64,000 nt of DNA from Scalesia atractyloides (taxonomy: Eukaryota > Streptophyta > Magnoliopsida > Asterales > Asteraceae), in assembly GCA_947069175.1 (NCBI GenBank), contig CAMTDV010000023.1, forward strand, positions 91,262,240-91,326,239, given 5' to 3'. The translations under genes and the position numbers were made by a program. The notes under the pieces are model-generated. The model ran no database searches, was not told where the DNA came from, and saw nothing but the letters and a program-made list of their open reading frames with translations. This document shows positions 56,801 to 64,000 of the stretch, piece after piece. The number at the start of each line of letters is the position of its first letter. Position 1 is the stretch's first letter.

Positions 56801-58305
56801 AGCGTTAAAAATGAACCGATAGGTGTTTACAGGTCAATGCAACGTGTGTAGACCAACCGGACCGTAAGAGAGTTATGACATGTCCGATGTATCCAGTTTT
56901 AACTTATAAAACACCCTGTAATTAATTACACGTAAAAGTAACTCGTGCTATAACACAATCTCAAAATTGATACACAGTTTAATGATCACCAGCCTATGAC
57001 CACGAGTAACATAAATGAAACAGAAATGAAGATGAGTGAACCATTTTATGATCTTAGAAACAGAAATGAAGATGATGCACATGCGGTTAAGACCGAGATA
57101 TAGGACCAGTGCCATGTTTGAGCTCCAAGTTCCTGATAGATGTTAAAAATATGGAATTATAAGTGAAATAGAATTAATAAGTAAATATATAAACTAGTAC
57201 TTTCTAGTTGTATATATTACACATAACAAACAGATTTGAATAATGGTCTTATGAATTAGTCGAATTGGGTCACTTATAGTCTCAAATGGGTCAATAAAAT
57301 AAATACAACTTCTAAATTGGTTTATTATAAAAGCTAGTTATTATTGCAATAAGCCAATAATATTGTTTTTTTAATCATATTAAATCAATTAGTGTATTAT
57401 TTCAATCAAAGTCCGTTTGTCCTTTTAAACATACTCCCTGTTACAAGTAATGGAATAAGCTAATTTTTATTTATAACAAAAATTAATCAAACATATTTAC
57501 AAGAAAGAAAAATAATCATTTATCATATCTAATTTACTACAAGATCAACCGATGATGATCAAGTGGTGAGCATGCGGATATAGAGAAGGGAAATAATTAT
57601 ATTCTACACGATGAACTGATGATGATCAAGTGGCGAGCACGCGGATATATATAAGGGAAATGATTATCTAAAAAACAATAAGAAAAAAAAGAGCTGCTGA
57701 GTCAAAAAAAGCAGTTGAAAACAATGTGTGATCAAATGACATGCAAATCCTTTCTTTTTATCTTCTCACCTACCCTATGCATAATTTTCGCATACAAATT
57801 ATATGATATATGGCACAAAGTTGAATACTTTCTATGATCAGCAAACCAAACCTGTAAACAACAATTTTGTTCCCGACAATGCCGTATAGGGTACACCTCA
57901 AAATTTTCATGATTTTTTGGATATATATCAGGCATATTTTACCATAATCGACATACATGAAAGACTTTCTATCCGAAGACCTAGAAAGCACATGGTTGAC
58001 GCCTCATGGTTGGTATGTTGAATCAAAAAGTTTCAACATTCACCGATACCTGAATTATGATAAAGATAACATGAATATGTCTGATCCATTCGATGTTTGA
58101 CACGTCCTCATCTTTTCCTTTGATTTTGTCATGTGTTTCAATCTCCATTTTGAGTATATGAATGACTTATATTTCAACAATTTGTAATACAAAGAAAAAC
58201 AGAAAAACTTGGATGGCTATACAGGAACTAAGTGACAACAGTTAAACCTCACTACTGTCTTTCACGTTCTATTTTTTTTTTAAATGCTTATCATAGCTCT
58301 TATTA
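53824..58305. other. Intergenic region with small dispersed repeats
   Basis: No gene was recognised. A fragment at 53868-53980 with repeated ACTCGG and GGCCTAGGCG words, and one at about 56091-56176 ending GGGATTTTTACAACCATG, resemble the hAT-like element at 58314-58439. The stretch 57549-57668 is a near-identical duplication of a 60-bp unit (GATGATGATCAAGTGG.GAGCA). The rest is AT-rich. Confidence 0.5.
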
Positions 58306-58313
58306 GCGTCATG

Positions 58314-58439
58314 CCAGTAGTCGTTAGTCGGGCGGTGGGGTGGGGACTAGCGATTATTCGGAATTAATTGGAATTTATCAGGATTAATCTGAGATTAATC
58401 GGGGATTAATCGACGCCTAGTCGGGATTTTTACAACCAT
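58314..58439 (+). mobile_element. hAT-like MITE with 8-bp target duplication
   Basis: The 126-bp element is flanked by GCGTCATG on both sides (58306-58313 and 58440-58447), the 8-bp duplication hAT transposons make. Its inside is a series of GATTAATCGGG words ending GGGATTTTTACAACCAT. The terminal inverted repeats are weak. A relative without clear duplication is at 56091-56176. Confidence 0.65.
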
Positions 58440-58854
58440 GCGTCATGGTTAAAATTTCTTTGAGGTTGTGGTTAGCAAAATCCTAATTTTTACTCGTCCA
58501 CTAGTTGTCATTGTTTTATAGTAAGAATCTATTAATTCACCTCAAACAGCATACTGTATTAACAAACAAAATCTTCAAATGTGATACTAGTTCCTAGAGA
58601 ATTGTTCGCTCACAATATAGTTTGACCCAATTGCAGTCTTGGTTTAAAAAAGCGCACACCTGCTGCAAGAGGCGAGAGAGAGTAGGTGAAATACAAGACG
58701 AGTATTAAATATCTTTTGTTTTTTATTTTTTTACATATTGAACTATACTATCTAGTTTCTTACAACTTCTTTGGATGTACATAGATCTTCTTTAGTTGTA
58801 CATAGAGAGAAATAATTTTCATATAGGATAGTTGATGTTCTTTAGTTATTAAAC

Positions 58855-58985
58855 TAGAGGAGAGAGGCGGGATTCGGGAAAACCAAAAAGTAAATCGCAT
58901 GATAACTATTTTTAGTTAACAAAATAAGTATCCATAATTAAGTAGAGGAGAGAGGCGGGAAAACTAAAAAGTAAATCGCTCCAAC
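58855..58985 (+). repeat. Partial duplication
   Basis: AGAGGAGAGAGGCGGGA..AAAACYAAAAAGTAAATCGC occurs twice, at about 58855 and 58943, 88 bp apart. Confidence 0.65.
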
Positions 58986-59272
58986 AAATGACATGTGTCC
59001 CCATTATTTTATATATTATATAGTATAAAAGGTATAGATATAGAATTTATAATATATAACTAATTTATAAGTATTTATGGATACTAGGCGCTTGCATACG
59101 TCAGGCTAGGGCTTTAGCCTCACACCTCGACTTCTCGGGCCTTAAGACCTTACACCGTTTAATACCAAGATTGCAATATCTCAATACTTCCTACTTCTAA
59201 TATCATAACTGAAGCATAGTGTGGCTTTCGATAGCACTTGTAATACGAAATTTCGCAATATTATAAAAAGCT

Positions 59273-61857
59273 TCATACCTTAAATGATAGACGAGATGAA
59301 ATCGAAGACGAAGACTTCAAAGCCGGAAAGCCTATATCATACGCAATCGTCCCATCCATTTTATACAGACCAAAGTTCCGTTCAGAAGTAGGATCCGGCT
59401 TCGAATTCTCATTAAACAAAGCAAATATATACGCCTTCAACATAGACTTCGGTCTTCTCGGAGTCCCCTTCCTTTTCGCAAGTCGTTTACGCAGATTATA
59501 ATTATACATTCTCGCGTTTTCACGTGTCGCAGCACCTTCGTTTTCATCTCCATCCGAAGCCCAACCCGTTTCCGTCACGATAACTTCCATTTTACCAAAT
59601 CCCGCATCTTCAAGTGCAGCATACGCAGCATCAATCTGAGCATCAAGCATGTTGTCATAATGCAGATTCGTTTTTTTCATCGTCTACACCATCGGTTGGG
59701 TTAAATAGCGCGTAATTTATATCGATCTGGTCTGGACTACCCATGTAAGCCAAAAACGGATACGCGTTTAAACAAAACGGCGACCCCATTTGCGTAAATA
59801 AGTCTAGAAGCTTCTTCATGTTTTGGGCAACATCTTCTTTGAACACGCATGATGATGGCGGGTATGAGTTAGCGAAAACCGCCTGTGAATGCGCGGTTGT
59901 TATCTGAACTACTTTATCCAACTGAAGTTTTTGCGTTGCGTTGTAAATGTTTTTAACGGCACCAAATAACGCATTCTGGAGATCTAAATCACTACCTCCG
60001 AGAACTTCATTTCCCACTGCGATTCCGACAATATGTGTGTTTGAGATATACGCTTTCACGTTATCTGTAACCCATGTGAGGGCATGATTGGCGTTACTAC
60101 TCATATCTTTAACGAATTCGTTAGGAAGACCGATCACCAGATCAAGACCGCTACCACGAAATGCTTCAAGAACAGTGTGATCGGCATCGTAAATTCGTAC
60201 GTTTTTTATCTTAGCAGCTTTAAGAAGCCTAACAACTTCGTTAGGAGTCGGGATGTTATTTGCGATTCTTCCATAATTTATACCGTAAGTCCCTGTGAAA
60301 GCTTTAGGCGTTACATACCCTGAGAAAAAGACTAAAAATTTAGTATTTATAATGATCAGTCATAATAATGAGCACAATGACTGAATAATGTCTATTAGCA
60401 CATAGAGGGGATTTCAGAATTTCCTAAAATAAATCGTTATGAATTTTCAAGAACAAGACCTATTTATGTAGTAATTTGACAGCTTCAGTGTCATCTGAAA
60501 CTTATTACCTTTACCAAAAAAAGGTTGAATAATCATCAATAGGCATGGTTGATCACTGTCACATGTTGTAGGTGATAAACTCTACATAATAGTGGGATAA
60601 ACTCATTATACTTAAAAGTGTGTGAATCATACGTGAAAGGAAACGTTCAAGTGTGTCTTTAGTATGCACATCATAAAATAACTGAAAATTTGGAATATAG
60701 GCATTCGATAAACATTACAATAACTGGAAATGAAAGAGCAAAGTAACTTCTTGGACCTCAGTTAAACAGCCCTAAGGGGACTCCAATGATGAAATGCTTA
60801 CACCAATGATTTTACTCCTACTATACAATGCAAATAGGCAATCAACTGAATGTTTCTCCAAGCTACCATCCCATACTCCGGAGAGAAACTCAAAGGGTTG
60901 TAAAGATAATTCTAATTGTCATCACTACTTTGTTACAAAAATAACCTAACCCTAAATCTCTCCAAATTAAACACTAAGATGACTTAAAACACTAACAAAA
61001 GATAAATTCTCGTCAAGCACGCTTCGATATTACACGAAACTTGAATCCAGTTACAGAACTTCCACAACTCTTCGTGTGCCTACCAATCAAAAACTACAAT
61101 CACGAAAAACAAACAAAACCACGCAACAAAACTGATTGATCTACTGAAATCGTCAAGTTGACCGAAACAAAACTCACAACTAATCACTAATAGCATCCAT
61201 TAACTAGATTTCAAACTACATATCAGTAGTTCCACAACTCTTAGTGTGCCTGCCAAACGAAATTACAATCACGAAAAAAAACACAAGGCAACAAAACTGA
61301 TTGATCCACTAACAACCTCAATTGATTTAAACAAAACTCACAAGCAATGATTAACCAAATCTCAAACTAGAAATCAGCACCAGAAGTTCCACAACTCTTG
61401 GGCGCCTGCAGAACGAGATTACGACAAAAACACACAGAAACAGGCAACCAAACAGATAATCCACTAACATCCTCAAATTAATTGAACAAAACTCACAAGT
61501 AATCACTAATAGCCTCAAGTAACTAGGTTTCAAACTACAAATCAGCATCAGAACAAACTTACAATTACGAAAGGAAAAAACAAGCAAAAACAGTCAATAA
61601 AACCGATAATCAAATACGATCATCGAAGTAATCAAACCAAAACTCACTACTAAGCACTAACGGCATCGATTAACCACTATTCAAAATACAAACTAATCAC
61701 TAACGGTACCGATTACCTAGGTTTCAAACTACAAATCACTATCAGTGTCCGCACCAGAACAAAATTCACAAAAAAAATACACAAACTCGTTACCTCTATG
61801 AACAAAAAGGATTAAAAGCAGAACGAAACATCTACCAAACGATTGCAAATTCTTCAT
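59273..61857 (-). CDS. Glucan endo-1,3-beta-glucosidase, GH17 (one frameshift)
   Basis: A two-exon gene for a secreted beta-1,3-glucanase that cuts callose and fungal wall glucan. Exon 1 (61794-61857) gives a signal peptide, MKNLQSFGRCFVLLLILFVH; donor GAG|GTAACG. Exon 2 starts at 60319 after CTCAG. The GH17 fold follows: GTYGINYGRIANNIP, IKNVRIYDADHTVL, LDLVIGLPNEFV and VGIAVGNEVLGG (proton-donor Glu), then VVQITTAHSQAVF, GSPFCLNAYPFLAY, HYDNMLDAQIDAAY and VIVTETGWAS (nucleophile Glu). The last part is AYIFALFNENSKPDPTSERN and FGLYKMDGTIAYDIGF. Seven A's near 59672-59678 put the frame out by one between PTDGVDDE and KTNLHYDN. Six would restore it. A possible donor (AAG|GTATGAAG) near 59276 hints at a further short C-terminal exon. 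No CBM43 domain is seen. Confidence 0.88.
60320..61793 (-). other. Intron 1 of GH17 gene with minisatellite
   Basis: A 1.47-kb intron with GT/AG borders. From about 61040 to 61760 it holds four or five diverged units of about 155-172 bp. Marker phrases are TTCCACAACTCTT (about 61057, 61230, 61386) and AAAACTCACAA..AATCACTAA. Confidence 0.75.
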
Positions 61858-62160
61858 CTCGGAGTCAACAAAACGACTCTAACGACGTCGTTTTCAGTTC
61901 TCGAACTCATCCATGCCATAAGACGAACTAATTGACTAATTTCTCTCTCTAAATTAACTCCTCTCTCTCACTATATCGACACAGATGTATGTATGTGTCT
62001 GTGTATGTACAGATTTCTCTCTCTATATATATACATATATGTATATACAATCGAAGTTCTCTCTCTAAAATGAAGTTTTCCGGTGACGGAGAGAGTGGTG
62101 AAGGGCGGAGGGAAGGCGGTTAAACGGAGTCGTTTTGGTTGGAGGGGACGCGTTTTATAA
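61858..62160 (-). promoter_or_regulatory. 5' region of GH17 gene
   Basis: On the minus strand, upstream of ATG 61857, are repeated GAGA-type tracts (CTCTCT on plus at about 61940-62060) and a TATATATA run at about 62020-62045. These features are common in plant 5' leaders and core promoters. The start site cannot be placed. Confidence 0.4.
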
Positions 62161-62523
62161 TTGCGGAGATATTTTTAATTTTTTTGTTTTGTTGATATTC
62201 ATCAATCAACTTATTACATTGATATAACGTTACGATTGTTTGTTTCTTTATATAAGTTTCATTTCATTTTGGTGTCTTTAAATTTTTATGTTATTAAAAA
62301 ATTAATTTCTATGTTTTAAGTTTTTTTTACGATTGATTGTTTTATTATATAAGTTTTTATCTTAGAGTATTCACGAAAAATTCCAATATTTATATGAGTG
62401 AAATAATTATATTATAAAAAATGATTGTTAGTATTTTTAACTTTTTATGTTATTAAAAAAAAGTTTAAAATACTTTCTATGTTTTAAGGTTTTCTTTTTA
62501 CGAAAAGTAGTTTTATAGAATGT

Positions 62524-63032
62524 CAAATTAGATTTAAATAATCTCAACTTTCTCAATTTGTCTGATAATAATCCCAACTTAGTTATTTGCCGATAGTAAT
62601 CCGAACTCGTCCACTTTTGGCAGATAATAATCCGCCGTTAAAAATAGCTTCACGGAGTTAAGTCGATGTTTTACGGATTTTGATCAGGACGAAGATACGA
62701 GTCGATTTATGTAAAACTTACCTCGAAACAGTGCTTCAAACGACTTGATTTTTGTTAATTGAAAGTTTAAACACCCGAATTGAAGCACCGTCTTCGTTGT
62801 TTGGGGCAGTTTTTCGAGGTAAATTTTATATCAATCAACTCGTATCCTCGTTCTAATCAAAGGCCCTAAAAAGCTGTTTGTAATTCGGAAAAAACTTAAC
62901 TCTGTTAAGCTATTTTTAACGCAGACTATTAGGTTAAAAGTTGACCAATTAGGATTATTATCGGCAAATAACTGAGTTGAGAATATTATCGGCCAAATTG
63001 AGAAATTTGAGATTATTTAAATCCAAATTGCC
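62524..63032. repeat. 0.5-kb foldback element (MITE-like)
   Basis: The arms are imperfect inverted copies. CAAATTAGATTTAAATAATCTCAA at the left corresponds to TTGAGATTATTTAAATCCAAATTG at the right. Further in, GTTATTTGCCGATA and GTTAAAAATAGCTT have inverted partners, and so does GATACGAGT.GAT near the centre. The pairing continues to about 62770-62780. I do not see a certain target duplication. There is no coding capacity. Confidence 0.8.
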
Positions 63033-63897
63033 TTATAAGTTTATATTTATTAAAGTCGTTAAATATGTCAAAGAAAAAAAAAAGTCCTTCGACTTGATTA
63101 TGCAAATTTAACGTGTGCTTGTAAACAATATATTAAATATAAACAAGATAGTATATTTTTTTAGAAAAAAAATGAAAATTGAATGCCAGTTCATATACAC
63201 TTGAATAATATAGAAGTAACAAACTATTATTTTTAGTTTATATTTTAAATTTCGAAATATATCTCAAATCTTCTAAGTCTGAAACTAGCTCAACTATACA
63301 GAACATGTAGTGGTTGTATAACAAATAACAAGTTATATTTTAATATAAAGAACTCAAAAAATAAAGATTGATATGTTCTTATGCCATTTAGTGACCATAT
63401 CAAATGACTTTAAAGTCTCAATTCTAAAAATGGTATATGCATTTATGCCTAAAAGTGATGGCAAGATTCAATTAGTTAAGAAAATCATGTTTTGAAATAA
63501 TATTTATTGAAATATTATATTTTGGTAGATGTCTTCCCTTTGGTGAAGAGCCAAAGAATCTTTCAAACAATAATATTAAAGAAAAACATTATTAAACAAA
63601 GGTTGGTTGTTTTAAAAATAAAAAAATAATAAATTTAATTGCTAGATGTAACTACTAAACTTAAAACTTCGTATTGGACAATAAACTTTAGATTTTAAAT
63701 TTGAAAATTACATAATTTCACATGATTAAGATATGAGGACCATTCTACTCGACATTGACACTTAAATGTTTTTTTGTATACATGTTAAAGATAATGTACA
63801 TAGTTCAGTTATTCAACTTTTTTAAAATCACTCATGTTGATGAACATAAACATAATTCATGAACAAACAATGTCATATTCAAAATATACGTATATGT
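63033..63897. other. AT-rich intergenic sequence
   Basis: No gene, element end or repeat of note was seen. Confidence 0.5.
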
Positions 63898-63932
63898 ATT
63901 ATTATTATTATTATTATTATTACTATTATTAC

Positions 63933-63975
<43 letters not shown>

Positions 63976-63980
63976 TATTA
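63898..63980 (+). repeat. (ATT)n microsatellite
   Basis: About 80 bp of ATT repeat with two ACT interruptions, near the right edge of the window. Confidence 0.95.
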
Positions 63981-64000
63981 TGATAAAACTAGTGAATTAT

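Noticed and set aside
59655..59690. Programmed frameshift in the GH17 gene
   Set aside because: GH17 genes are not known to use one, and a one-base homopolymer change is a simpler explanation.

Overview
This window is nuclear DNA from a eudicot, read entirely from sequence. The clearest host signals are TIR-NBS-LRR (TNL) resistance genes, a class monocots essentially lack, together with intron-containing plant genes for a GH17 beta-1,3-glucanase and a phytocyanin. The large chromovirus retrotransposons with 2-2.7 kb LTRs and the style of the TNL C-terminus (C-JID) would fit an Asteraceae genome, but that assignment is inference.

Positions 1-36180 are a nest of transposons inside transposons. 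The oldest layer is a CACTA (En/Spm) element on the minus strand, with its right terminus at 36180. A Ty1/copia element (minus strand) appears to have inserted in its TNPA-like gene at about 24492. The copia gag is split by a Tekay/Del-type Ty3/gypsy chromovirus at 818-22796, with target duplication CTGAT. The 5' LTR of that chromovirus is split by a second chromovirus at 2991-13686, with target duplication GGAAT. A third gypsy element (27027 to about 32260) sits in the CACTA tnp2 gene and has lost its 3' half. The CACTA element also carries one exon, with both splice sites, that resembles the ARL2/TITAN5 small GTPase (34914-35076). The inner chromovirus LTR holds four tRNA-like modules. The outer chromovirus has an intact extra ORF ahead of gag and a 15-bp repeat expansion inside its chromodomain.

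Positions 36181-46253 are a tandem TNL locus on the minus strand. The right copy (40216-46253) encodes TIR, NB-ARC, LRR, C-JID and a final HMA-like domain that lacks the CxxC metal-binding pair. The left copy (36443-38685) keeps only LRR, C-JID and HMA exons. Both copies are damaged. The architecture resembles an immune receptor with an integrated decoy.

Positions 46254-59270 are mostly intergenic: a minisatellite, microsatellites, a long quasi-repetitive tract joined to a copia LTR, a copia pol tail, a broken stellacyanin-like gene (53281-53632) and small hAT-like elements. Positions 59273-61857 hold a two-exon GH17 glucan endo-1,3-beta-glucosidase gene with one homopolymer frameshift. The right end has a 0.5 kb foldback element and an ATT microsatellite.
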